This document shows, in pieces, positions 37,201-44,372 of a stretch of DNA of 64,000 nt (its first letter is position 1; each line of letters opens with the position of its first letter). The translations under genes were made by a program, and so were the position numbers. The notes beneath the pieces were generated by a model. The model saw only the letters and a program-made list of their open reading frames with translations. It was not told where the DNA came from and did no database searches. Source of the stretch: Bog-473 sp963788125 (GTDB lineage: Bacteria; Actinomycetota; Acidimicrobiia; Acidimicrobiales; RAAP-2); NCBI GenBank assembly GCA_963788125.1, contig CAWBFN010000002.1, positions 1,674,001 through 1,738,000 of the forward strand. Direction: 5' to 3'.

Positions 37201-38611
37201 CAACTCGGGGTCCGTCAGCTTCGCAAACGGCGTCGGGACGGCGACGTCCTACTACGGCGACGAGAAGGCCGAGTCCGACACCATCACCGCCAAGAACGGC
37301 GCTGCCACGTGGGGTACGACCACGGTCACCATCACCGCCGGAACCGCCACCAAGGTGGCGTTCACGACCCAGCCGAGCGGCACCTCGACGGGCGGCACGG
37401 CCTTCGCCACCCAGCCGGTCGTCAAGGTCGAGGATGCCTTCGGGAACACGGTCACCACGGACTCGTCCGCAGTGACCCTGGCCGTCACCGCCGGCACCGG
37501 GACGACCGGGGCCAGCCTCAGCTGCACGACCAACCCGGTCACCGCCGTGAACGGCGTCGCTTCATTCGCGGGCTGTTCCATCAACAAGTCGGGGGTCAAC
37601 TACACCCTCACGGCCACCGATGGGAGCCTGGCGTCGGCCGCCAGCACCGCCATCACCGTCTCGGTGGGCCCCGCGACCCAGCTGGCCTTCACGACGTCTC
37701 CGGGGGCCGCAACCACCGCGACGGTATTCGCCACCCAGCCGGTGGTCACGGTTGAGGACGCCGGGGGTAACACCGTGACGACCAACACCTCCACCGTCAC
37801 GGTGGCCATCAACACCGGGACCGGTACCCTCAGCACCTGTCCAGCGGTCAACGCGGTGGGCGGCATCGCAACCTTCTCTGGTTGCAAGATCACGCTCGGG
37901 ACGCAAGGAGCCTTCACCCTCAAGGCGACCGACGGGCTCCTGGCGCAGGCCACGAGCGCCAGTTTCACGGTCGCCGGGGCCGCCACCAAGCTGGGCTTCG
38001 CCACCTCTCCCGGCGCTTCAACCGGCGGAACGGCCTTTGGCACCCAGCCCGTGGTCTGGGTGGAGGACTCGAGCGGTGACCTGGTGACGACCAACACCAC
38101 GGCGTCGGTGACGCTGGCCCTCAACACGGGGACGGGCACGTTGGGCGGCTGCACCACGAACCCCATCACCGTGACAAATGGCGTGGCCACCTTCGGCGGC
38201 TGCAAGATCACGTTGGGGACGCAAGGGGCCTTCACCCTGAAGGCCACCGCGACCGGTCTCACGACGGCCACCAGCTCGAGCTTCACCGTCGCGGGGACGG
38301 CTACCAAGCTGGTGTTCACCACGCAACCCGTCGGGCCGACCCACGGCACGGCGTTCACCACGCAGCCCGTGGTCTCGGTCGAGGACTCCTCGGGTGACGT
38401 GGTCACGACCAGCCCGGCTTCGATCACCCTTGCCATCGGGGCGAATCCCGGCGGGGGCGTACTCACCTGCACCACCGACCCGGTCACCGCCGCGGGCGGC
38501 ACCGCGACCTATGGCGGGTGTTCCATAAGCGCGGCGGGTACCGGCTACACGTTGACGGCAACCGCCTCGGGACTGGCAACGGCGACGAGCAGCGCCTTCA
38601 ACTTGAGTTAG
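34223..38611 (+). CDS. Giant prepilin-like protein with ~12 Ig-like repeats
   Basis: A 1462-residue protein. The N-terminus is a prepilin signal: leader ending at Gly27, then DTLIEVLLAIVILGLASVAI with Glu32 at mature position 5 and Asp at position +1. From ~residue 175 to the end it consists of about twelve tandem Ig-like beta repeats of ~85-115 residues. Each opens with a TKLVFTTQP- or TFTLSSPGT-like strand and contains a VEDxxGN or LEDQxGN motif; the late repeats contain paired Cys (CTTNPV ... GCSI). Residues 377-566 and 710-899 are identical and encoded by a perfect 570-bp duplication. It is likely a minor pilin/adhesin displayed by the pilus. ATG 34223 overlaps the previous stop (TGATG). 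Confidence 0.85.
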   Translation: MPRSFRSLAERIAHSSEHDGPRRSEDGDTLIEVLLAIVILGLASVAIITAFATSISSSAEHRSLATFDTVLRSASQEAIAQLQEQTKSEFETCPGTYSVNFSLPTGYSAVISSVQYWNGTTFDSTCRVDVPQLVTITVTSPTGASYSISVVVNGPATKPIPSSGAAYKLVFLQTPTTGSSTAGQVFQNQPQVAIEDQNGIIVTNDLSYLTLALSNGAVLSGCSGTEFGGVVSFTGCSTTQAGTFTITATDNYGALTATSAPFTVAPSQPTQLVFNTPSPGPGTAGSPIPNVGVQIEDAFGNVVPSASGSTTMSILSGSPQSTFSSGTTTVPLSSGVSTFPNLVVDTSGSYSLTATSSISGVSGVTSIPFTVNPSSASTFTLSSPGTQTAGTSFSDTITAYDAYGNVATGFTGSQAIAFSGPANGPNGTAPTYPVTVNFTSGVGTASGIVLTDAQSTTLTAAQAGVTGTTASFTVNAGAAAQTAVTPSPSTATASGTTNVALNFQLEDQYGNHTTSSGTTTLGLTSPSATDFFAATSGASGAGILGNSGSVSFANGVGTATSYYGDEAAEPDTITAKKGSTTWGTTSVSVIGGTATKAFIAPSPTSASANGATNVALVVQLEDQFGNATTSTGTTTLTLTSPSTTDFFAATSGASGAGIMGNSGSVSFANGVGTATSYYGDEKAESDTITAKNGSNTWATTSVTITPASVSTFTLSSPGTQTAGTSFSDTITAYDAYGNVATGFTGSQAIAFSGPANGPNGTAPTYPVTVNFTSGVGTASGIVLTDAQSTTLTAAQAGVTGTTASFTVNAGAAAQTAVTPSPSTATASGTTNVALNFQLEDQYGNHTTSSGTTTLGLTSPSATDFFAATSGASGAGILGNSGSVSFANGVGTATSYYGDEKAESDTITAKNGAVTWGTTTVTITPGGAAEVAITPSPSPASASGTTNIALNFQLEDQFGNATTSSGTTTLALTSPSATDFFAATNGASGAGILGNSGSVSFANGVGTATSYYGDEKAESDTITAKNGAATWGTTTVTITAGTATKVAFTTQPSGTSTGGTAFATQPVVKVEDAFGNTVTTDSSAVTLAVTAGTGTTGASLSCTTNPVTAVNGVASFAGCSINKSGVNYTLTATDGSLASAASTAITVSVGPATQLAFTTSPGAATTATVFATQPVVTVEDAGGNTVTTNTSTVTVAINTGTGTLSTCPAVNAVGGIATFSGCKITLGTQGAFTLKATDGLLAQATSASFTVAGAATKLGFATSPGASTGGTAFGTQPVVWVEDSSGDLVTTNTTASVTLALNTGTGTLGGCTTNPITVTNGVATFGGCKITLGTQGAFTLKATATGLTTATSSSFTVAGTATKLVFTTQPVGPTHGTAFTTQPVVSVEDSSGDVVTTSPASITLAIGANPGGGVLTCTTDPVTAAGGTATYGGCSISAAGTGYTLTATASGLATATSSAFNLS
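35351..35920 (+). repeat. 570-bp direct repeat, copy 1
   Basis: This segment is identical at every base to 36350-36919, an offset of 999 bases (333 codons), so the frame is preserved. It encodes about one and three-quarter Ig-like domains (TFTLSSPGTQTAGTSF through TATSYYGDE). Perfect identity including synonymous sites implies recent duplication or gene conversion, or an assembly artefact. Confidence 0.95.
36350..36919 (+). repeat. 570-bp direct repeat, copy 2
   Basis: Identical partner of 35351-35920. Beyond the right end the copies diverge: GCGGCCGAACCC follows in copy 1 and AAGGCCGAGTCC in copy 2. This gives a sharp boundary inside a conserved repeat domain. Confidence 0.95.
37151..37336 (+). 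repeat. 186-bp near-identical Ig-domain repeat
   Basis: This segment matches 36806-36991 with only two base differences, offset by 345 bases (115 codons), the length of one repeat domain. Together with the 570-bp copies it shows ongoing domain homogenisation in this gene. Confidence 0.9.
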
Positions 38612-38630
38612 AGCGACCGGAGCGCGACAC

Positions 38631-40160
38631 ATGCCCACGACAAGCGACACTCGAACACTGCCAGGTCCGGACCCACGGACGATTGAAGTCGCGCGTGGTT
38701 TCGGACGGGCACGTCCGCACGACGACGCGGGCGCCGTCCTCGTCCTCGCCCTCGTCTTTCTCCTCATCGTAGGTGGTGTGGTGGGCGTATTGGCCAATTG
38801 GACCACGAACGATCTCAACAACACCGCCAAGTTCACGGCCGCTCGGTCGCTTCAGTCTGCTGCCAACGGCGCCACCCAGGTGGCGATCCAGGCCATCCGC
38901 TATACGCCGCTTCTGTCGCCCGGTCAGACCCTGAACGCCAGCCCGCCCACCCCTTGTTGGGCCAACGGCCCCGGGCTGCCCGCCATCGATGGCCAGAGCA
39001 TGGACGTCTGGTGCAGCACCGCGTGGAACCCCACAAGTTCGGATACGCGCATTGTCACCTTCTCGACGTGTCCGAGTAGTGTCGCGAGCGCAGCAGCCTG
39101 CGCGGCACAACCCTTGCTCCAGGCTGTTGTGACCTACGACGACTATCCTGCTGGCATCGTGAGCTCGCCCACCTCGGCGCAGTGCGTGGTGTACTGCGGC
39201 ACCGGGATGACCGTGAACAGCTGGACCTGGTCACCAACTCTCCCGACCGTCACCAGCATCAGCACGACGACGGGGCCCATAACCGGTGGCACATCGGTGA
39301 CGATCACGGGGACCGGGTTCGCGAGCGGCGCAACGTCGGTCAACTTCGTCCAAGGTTCCGTAGCCGGCCTGACACCATCGAGCACCAACGTCGTTCTCCA
39401 TGCCATTCCCAGTTCTGTGACCTCCACCTCGGTGACGGTCACTACGCCATCGGTGATTGCCGGGACAACGTACTTCGTCACCGTCACATCGCCGGCGGGC
39501 ACCAGCGCCTACAGCGCGAACGCGGTATTCACCTACACGGCCGTCGTGCCATCCGTGACGAGCCTGGGTAGCACACCCTCCGGCTCGACCGCGGGTGGCA
39601 ACTCCATAACGATCACCGGCAATGGAGGTTTCTTCTCAGGGGCGGTCGTCGAATTCGTCGAGAAATCCAACCCCGCCGTGGAGTTCCCCTCACCGAGCGT
39701 CACCGTCAATTCCTCTGCCTCGATCACCGCCGTTGCGCCGGCCGTCACCAACCCCGGGGCGTACTACGTCACCGTCTCGATTCCGAGCGGTCTGGCTTCT
39801 CCCACCACCTACACGAGCGCCCAAAGCCAAGTCTTCACCTACTCAACCCTCGTCCCGACCGTCTCGGGGGTCATTGCCAACTACGGCCCCGTTGCCGGCG
39901 GTACGTCGGTGACGATCAATGGCACAGGCTTCGTCCTCGGTGCAACCGTAACCCTTATCGCGGAAAGCAGTGGGGTTCCCAACCCGCTGTTGACCTTCTC
40001 CGCAACCAACGTCACGGTGACCGGACCCAGCACCATCACGGCTACCACGCCCCCGGTGACCACGGCCACGACGTACTTCGTCACCGTCACGATCCCGACC
40101 GGTCTGGCTTCTCCCACCACCTACACGAGCAGCGGCGGGCCTGTCTTCACCTATTCCTGA
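38631..40160 (+). CDS. PilX-like minor pilin with three IPT/TIG domains
   Basis: A 509-residue protein whose N-terminus (GAVLVLALVFLLIVGGVVGVL after a ~33-residue basic segment) resembles PilX-type pilin N-termini, which lack the FTLIE motif. After a ~150-residue region with several Cys come three consecutive IPT/TIG Ig-like domains of ~90-105 residues. Each opens with a variant of PTVTSISTTTGPITGGTSVT and contains VTITGTGF-like strands and TYFVTVT. Such domains are found in surface receptors and carbohydrate-active proteins. It is probably a tip component working with the two preceding large prepilins. The start is 19 bases after the giant gene's stop. Confidence 0.8.
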   Translation: MPTTSDTRTLPGPDPRTIEVARGFGRARPHDDAGAVLVLALVFLLIVGGVVGVLANWTTNDLNNTAKFTAARSLQSAANGATQVAIQAIRYTPLLSPGQTLNASPPTPCWANGPGLPAIDGQSMDVWCSTAWNPTSSDTRIVTFSTCPSSVASAAACAAQPLLQAVVTYDDYPAGIVSSPTSAQCVVYCGTGMTVNSWTWSPTLPTVTSISTTTGPITGGTSVTITGTGFASGATSVNFVQGSVAGLTPSSTNVVLHAIPSSVTSTSVTVTTPSVIAGTTYFVTVTSPAGTSAYSANAVFTYTAVVPSVTSLGSTPSGSTAGGNSITITGNGGFFSGAVVEFVEKSNPAVEFPSPSVTVNSSASITAVAPAVTNPGAYYVTVSIPSGLASPTTYTSAQSQVFTYSTLVPTVSGVIANYGPVAGGTSVTINGTGFVLGATVTLIAESSGVPNPLLTFSATNVTVTGPSTITATTPPVTTATTYFVTVTIPTGLASPTTYTSSGGPVFTYS

Positions 40161-40460
40161 GCGGCCTCTCGAGCGAGCAGGGCGGCGTTTCACACGGACA
40201 AAACGGTCGCGCTGCCCGAGGCTGCGTCGACCAGCTCGATATCGATCGGTGGCCGGTTTCGCACGTCTCGCGTCGTGGGTTCCGCATCGCCACTAAATAG
40301 CAATGCGGAGTTGGGGGAACGTTGAGTTTGCGTAGCCAGGGAAGTGATGTGTGTGCAGCAATCTTGTAGACGAAGGGGCAGGCACCCGCCGGCACCTCAT
40401 CGGAAGCGAGAGGGCAGCACCGAGTCCCGGCGAGCCCCTTAAAAGAAAGGCAGAACCAAA
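40161..40460 (+). other. Long structured leader before the major pilin gene
   Basis: No gene is seen in these 300 bases. There is a hairpin CCGCAT (40272-40277) / ATGCGG (40293-40298) around an AT-rich loop with CTAAATAG. A second long hairpin pairs AAGGGGC (40373-40379) with GCCCCTT (40434-40440), ending about 20 bases before the pilin start. The purine-rich AAAAGAAAGG that follows is the likely ribosome binding site. Position and structure suggest an own promoter and a regulated 5' leader for the pilin. It does not match the cyclic-di-GMP riboswitch consensus that I know. Confidence 0.45.
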
Positions 40461-40920
40461 ATGATTGAGCGGTATCGTGAAATCCAGCGCCAGAAGGCCG
40501 CTGGCGAGAGGGAGGAAGGGTTCACCCTTATCGAGCTCCTTATCGTCATCGTGGTCTTGGGTATCTTGGCCGCAGTGGTTGTCTTCGCCCTCGGTGGAGT
40601 GACCGGTCAGAGTGCCCAGTCGGCGTGTAACGCCGATGCGAAGACCGTCGAGACGGCGGTGGCTGCGTACTTGGCTGACGGCAACCCGAACAGCGCCCTC
40701 GTAGGTGCGGCCGGACAGACCGCGCTCACCGCCACGAACGCCGCTGTCACCGGCAGTCCGTTCCTGCAGTCGTGGCCGAACAACACCAGCCACTACACCA
40801 TCTCCTTTAACGCTACGACCGCCGGTGAGGTGGACGTGACGCCAAAGGGAGGCACGGCTGCAGAATTACAACACCCAGGCGGGAGGCGCCACCCCAACTG
40901 GTTGCTACGCCGTTTCGTAG
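40461..40920 (+). CDS. Type IV pilin (first copy), frameshift near 3' end
   Basis: A small pilin: leader of 20 residues ending in Gly, then FTLIELLIVIVVLGILAAVVVFALGG with Glu5. The mature globular part begins SAQSACNADAKTVETAVAAYL, very similar to the second pilin at 42884. As written the frame runs to 41012 with non-pilin sequence and overlaps pilT. One extra base near 40852-40864 would restore NYNTQAGGATPTGCYAVS and a stop at 40918-40920 (152 residues). The TGCYAVS ending mirrors TGCNAVS in the second pilin, placing the conserved C-terminal Cys. This is the likely major subunit, given its own leader and a strong terminator. Confidence 0.88.
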
Positions 40921-40943
40921 TCGGCAACAAACTGCAAGATGAT

Positions 40944-40977
40944 CCGAAGAGCCCGGCCCGAGGGCCGGGCTCTTCGG
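40944..40977 (+). terminator. Strong hairpin terminator after the first pilin gene
   Basis: A perfect 16-bp stem, CCGAAGAGCCCGGCCC (40944-40959) with its complement at 40962-40977, has a 2-base loop (effectively CGAG). It lies 24 bases after the repaired pilin stop and 31 bases before pilT. No T-run follows, as is common for terminators in high-GC actinobacteria. It would give abundant pilin transcript relative to pilT. Confidence 0.8.
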
Positions 40978-41008
40978 CATCCATCCTCCTCGTGAAAGAA
41001 GCGAACAA

Positions 41009-42103
41009 GTGAACGACACCGATATCAGCGCAATCACGCCGTGGCTGGAAATCCTCTGGGATCAAAAGGGTTCCGACCTGCTTCTGTCGGGGGGCTCGGC
41101 GCCACGGATCCGGGTGAGCGGCAAGCTCCGTCCGGTCGAAGGAGCTCCGGTCCTCTCGGGTGAGCAGATCGGAACACTGGTCCGCACCCTCCTCAAGCCC
41201 TCGCAGCAGACCGAGTTGGAGAACGAACAGGACGTCGACTTCGCCTTCTCGTGGTTGGATCGGGCCCGCCTCCGTGGGAGCGCCTTCACCCAGAGGGGTG
41301 AGACAGCCCTCGCCCTCCGCATGATCCCCTCACGTGTGCCGAGTTTCGACGAACTCGACCTGCCTCCGATCGCCCAATGGGTGTCAGAGCTGCCGCGGGG
41401 ATTTGTGCTGGTCACCGGACCGACCGGTTCGGGAAAGTCGACCACGCTGGCCTCCATCATCGACCGCATCAACGACACGCGGGCATGCCACATCCTGACG
41501 ATCGAGGACCCGGTCGAGTACGTGCACCACCACAAGCTCTCGGCGGTGAGTCAGCGTGAGATCGGACTGGACAGCCCCTCCTTCGACAGGGCCCTCCGGT
41601 CGGCCTTGCGGGAAGACCCCGACGTCCTCCTGGTCGGTGAGATGCGTGACATCGAGTCGATTCAGATCGCCCTGACCATGGCCGAGACGGGCCACCTGGT
41701 GTTTGCCACTCTGCACACCAACGACGCACCCCAGGCCATCGACCGGATCATCGATGTGTTCCCGGCCTGGCGCCAGGAGCAGACCAAGGTACAGCTCGCC
41801 GCCTCGCTGGCGGCCATCGTGGCACAGCGCCTCGTACCGAAGACCGGAGGTGGGATGGTCGCCGCCTTCGAGGTGCTGATTGCCACCAACCCGGTGCGAA
41901 ACCTCATTCGTGAAGGTAGGTCCAACCAGCTCTTGAACATCATGACCACGAACCAGAAGGAAGGGATGCGCACACTCGAGACCAGTCTGGCCGAGTTGAT
42001 CGTGGCCGGAACCATCAACTACGAGGATGCGCTCGACGTCTCGGCACACCCGAAAGAGCTCGCCCGTGCTCTGGAGGCCGTGCAGCGCTCGGGCAAGGGC
42101 TGA
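41009..42103 (+). CDS. pilT: Type IV pilus retraction ATPase
   Basis: A 364-residue hexameric ATPase that depolymerises pili for retraction and twitching. Motifs: N-terminal KGSDLLLSGGSAPRIRVSG, Walker A GPTGSGKSTTLASI (~residue 138), Walker B EDPDVLLVGEMRD (~208) and His box HLVFATLHTNDA. The PilT-type C-terminus has VRNLIREGRSNQLLN (the AIRNLIRE motif) and GMRTLETSL. The GTG start lies downstream of the pilin terminator hairpin, with GAAAGAAGCG as a possible ribosome binding site. Its presence implies retractable pili rather than a secretion-only system. Confidence 0.92.
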   Translation: MNDTDISAITPWLEILWDQKGSDLLLSGGSAPRIRVSGKLRPVEGAPVLSGEQIGTLVRTLLKPSQQTELENEQDVDFAFSWLDRARLRGSAFTQRGETALALRMIPSRVPSFDELDLPPIAQWVSELPRGFVLVTGPTGSGKSTTLASIIDRINDTRACHILTIEDPVEYVHHHKLSAVSQREIGLDSPSFDRALRSALREDPDVLLVGEMRDIESIQIALTMAETGHLVFATLHTNDAPQAIDRIIDVFPAWRQEQTKVQLAASLAAIVAQRLVPKTGGGMVAAFEVLIATNPVRNLIREGRSNQLLNIMTTNQKEGMRTLETSLAELIVAGTINYEDALDVSAHPKELARALEAVQRSGKG

Positions 42104-42112
42104 GGCGCTACC

Positions 42113-42826
42113 GTGCCGGCTCGTCCAGGTCCAGATCTGCCCTATTCGATTGTCGCGGGTGTCACGCCGTGCGCACCGGGCTGGCTCGTGGCCAGTGCCA
42201 AGCTGCACGGAGCCACCTTCGCTCCGGAGCTGCCCAAGGTCCTCTCGACGTTCATGGAGGTGCTCGACGAACGGCCATCGTTCGCGGTGGTCGCGCTGAA
42301 CGCGCCGATCGGCTATGTCGAAAAGCCCGATGGAGGGGTGAGGGAATGTGATCGTCAGGCTCGGGGCCTCCTAGGTCGGCGTGGTTCGACAGTGCACAAC
42401 GCGCCGTCCCGGGCCCACCTGAAAGAAGGTGCTGCTGCGGATATGACGGATCACCTCGACGCCGTGAGCACCGCGCTCCTCCCCCGTTACCGTGAAGTGG
42501 CGGCGGAGATGGCACCGTACCGGCAGCGAACCGTCTATTCGGTCCATCCCGAGCTCAGCTTCTTTCAGATCAACAACGACACGCCGCTCCGCTGGACCAA
42601 GAGGTTCGAGGCGGGACGGGAGGAGCGCAGGGCGATCCTGGAGAAGAGAATGCCGGGGATCGATCGCGTGCTCGACTTCGAGCTCGACGACGTGCCGCTC
42701 TCCCACAAGCTCGATGCGGCGGCTCTCATGTGGACGGCTCGGAGGATCTTCGCCCGCGCCGGCACACGCCTCCCGGCCGACCCGGAATGGGACGAGGAGG
42801 GGCTGCGAATGGAGTTCGTCCGGTAA
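42113..42826 (+). CDS. DUF429 family protein
   Basis: A 237-residue protein of the DUF429 family, predicted from fold comparison to resemble RNase H-like nucleases; no function is established. Visible family features are the AGVTPCAPGWLVAS opening, the central FAVVALNAPIGYVEKPDGGVRECDRQAR, the YSVHPELSFFQINN motif and a C-terminal HKLDAAALMWTARRI. It starts nine bases after pilT and precedes the second pilin, so it is embedded in the pilus transcription unit although no pilus role is known for it. Confidence 0.75.
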   Translation: MPARPGPDLPYSIVAGVTPCAPGWLVASAKLHGATFAPELPKVLSTFMEVLDERPSFAVVALNAPIGYVEKPDGGVRECDRQARGLLGRRGSTVHNAPSRAHLKEGAAADMTDHLDAVSTALLPRYREVAAEMAPYRQRTVYSVHPELSFFQINNDTPLRWTKRFEAGREERRAILEKRMPGIDRVLDFELDDVPLSHKLDAAALMWTARRIFARAGTRLPADPEWDEEGLRMEFVR

Positions 42827-42883
42827 GCAGAGCCGCGCCGCGTTGACTGTCAAGAAGACCCCACTCCGCGAAAGGCAGCAACC

Positions 42884-43363
42884 ATGGGTAGCCGTCACCA
42901 GCAGATCCGGCCGAAGAGAACAGCCGGTGGACGTGAAGATTCCGGTTTCACCATGATTGAGATTCTCATCGTCATCGTGGTGCTCGGCATACTGGCGGCC
43001 GTCGTCGTCTTCGCCCTCGGCTCGCAGACCACCAAGAGCGCCAAGACCGCCTGCATGGCGGATGCCAAGACCGTCGAAACGGCGGCCACTGCATTTGCGA
43101 CCGAAAACCCTTCGGCGAACGTGACGCAGGCAAACCTGCTGAGCTCATCGTTCGCCGGTGGACCCTTCCTGCAGAGTTGGCCCTCCAACCCGAGCCACTA
43201 CTACATCGGCTTGGGCATGACGGCGGCGTCGGCCCAACCTTCGAGCACGGAAGTCGACGTGGCCCCTGCGGGAACACTCACCGTCGCTCCCGCGCAGGGG
43301 AACTCGGCATGGGTGAACTTCGACACGGAGACGGGGTCGACGGGCTGTAACGCGGTCTCGTAA
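42884..43363 (+). CDS. Type IV pilin (second copy)
   Basis: A 159-residue pilin precursor: basic 21-residue leader ending in Gly, then FTMIEILIVIVVLGILAAVVVFALGS with Glu5. The mature part carries SAKTACMADAKTVETAATAF and FLQSWPSNPSHYYIGLG and ends in STGCNAVS, with two Cys expected to form the pilin D-loop disulfide. It is clearly a paralogue of the pilin at 40461 (shared ADAKTVETA and FLQSWP segments), separated from it by pilT and the DUF429 gene. It may be a minor or alternative major subunit. Confidence 0.9.
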   Translation: MGSRHQQIRPKRTAGGREDSGFTMIEILIVIVVLGILAAVVVFALGSQTTKSAKTACMADAKTVETAATAFATENPSANVTQANLLSSSFAGGPFLQSWPSNPSHYYIGLGMTAASAQPSSTEVDVAPAGTLTVAPAQGNSAWVNFDTETGSTGCNAVS

Positions 43364-43426
43364 GGGCATCACTCACACTACCTGCTGTTACTGGCTTTTG
43401 ACCCGGTTCACGGGGGGGACATTCTG

Positions 43427-43576
43427 TTGAGAGATTCGCCACCCATCTGGTTGTGGCAGATCGTCCTCGCGCCTGTCGCCGTCGCGCTGGCCGCCAGACC
43501 GATGATCTCGGCAGCGCGTAAAGGACGCGGATCGGACGCCTCAAGAGAGCGGGCTCGCCGTATGACCGAGGTCTGA
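43427..43576 (+). CDS. Possible 49-residue membrane peptide
   Basis: A short frame opening with TTG, preceded at good spacing by GGGGGGGAC. It would encode one hydrophobic segment (WLWQIVLAPVAVALAARPM) followed by a basic tail rich in Arg/Lys and Ser. It fills the 270-base gap between the second pilin and the response regulator. No homologue is known to me and the TTG start is weak support. Confidence 0.3.
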   Translation: MRDSPPIWLWQIVLAPVAVALAARPMISAARKGRGSDASRERARRMTEV

Positions 43577-43636
43577 TTCTCCGCTCCGACCGGCCATTCC
43601 ACGTTCACCAGGGCGAATGAGGTTACGCTGGTCGGG

Positions 43637-44371
43637 ATGGGGGTGAGTTCGGAGGCTCGGGTGAAGATCTTGATCGTCGAGGACGATCCTGACATATGTG
43701 ACCTGCTCAAAAGGGTGCTGGAGTCCGACGGCTACGAGGTCGAGACGGCGAGCGACTCGGCGGGTGCGCTCAAGGCCGTGGCGGTGGGAGTGCCGGACCT
43801 GGTCCTGCTGGACGTGGTGCTCGGCGGCGACGACGGACGAGACCTGCTGGTGAAGCTGCGCGAGAAGAGCGACGTGCCGGCCGTTTTCCTCACCGGCCGG
43901 GGCTTGGAGGGCGACCGGATCGCCGGGCTGCGGATGGGCGCCGACGACTACATCGTCAAGCCGTTCTCACGCGGCGAGCTGACGGCGCGCATTGAGACCG
44001 TCCTGCGCCGGACGCGCCATGGCCCACCCAAGTCGGACGTCTCCGAGTCGAGCTTGAACTTCGGCGAGCTCCGTATCGACCTCACGACGCGGGAGGTCGA
44101 GCGTGCCGGCGAGGTCATCGACCTGACCGCCATGGAGTTCAACCTCTTGGCTTTCCTCGCCTCTTCGCCGCGCCAAGTCTTCTCCCGCCAGCAGCTGTTG
44201 CAGAACGTGTGGGCATCCTCGAGTGAGTGGCAGGACGAAGCGACGGTGACCGAGCACATCCGGCGTGTGCGGCGGAAGATCGAGGTGGATCCCGACCACC
44301 CGCGTTGGATCACGACGGTGCGCGGTGTCGGCTACCGGTTCGAGCGACGCGGACCCATGCCCGAGGCGTGA
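43637..44371 (+). CDS. OmpR/PhoB-type response regulator
   Basis: A 244-residue two-component regulator. The receiver domain starts KILIVEDDPDICDLL; the phosphoacceptor Asp is in LVLLDVVLGG (~residue 59), with Thr in VFLTGRG and Lys in YIVKPFSRGEL. The winged-helix output domain carries LTAMEFNLLAFLASSPRQVFSRQQLL and ATVTEHIRRVRRKIEVDP, ending in TTVRGVGYRFERR. GTG 43661, just before KILIVED, is an alternative start. No kinase is adjacent on this strand; it lies between the pilins and the convergent prepilin peptidase and may control pilin expression. Confidence 0.9.
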   Translation: MGVSSEARVKILIVEDDPDICDLLKRVLESDGYEVETASDSAGALKAVAVGVPDLVLLDVVLGGDDGRDLLVKLREKSDVPAVFLTGRGLEGDRIAGLRMGADDYIVKPFSRGELTARIETVLRRTRHGPPKSDVSESSLNFGELRIDLTTREVERAGEVIDLTAMEFNLLAFLASSPRQVFSRQQLLQNVWASSSEWQDEATVTEHIRRVRRKIEVDPDHPRWITTVRGVGYRFERRGPMPEA

Positions 44372-44372
44372 G

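Noticed and set aside
35351..37336. CRISPR-like or satellite array
   Set aside because: The repeats are long, in frame and encode Ig-like domains; there is no short repeat/unique spacer pattern.
35135..37599. Several minus-strand frames within the giant pilin gene, two of them near-identical
   Set aside because: They repeat only because the sense-strand domains repeat; no start context or domain supports them.
40161..40460. Cyclic-di-GMP (GEMM) riboswitch before the pilin
   Set aside because: Attractive given the PilB MshEN domain, but I could not align the conserved GEMM core; left as an unassigned leader.
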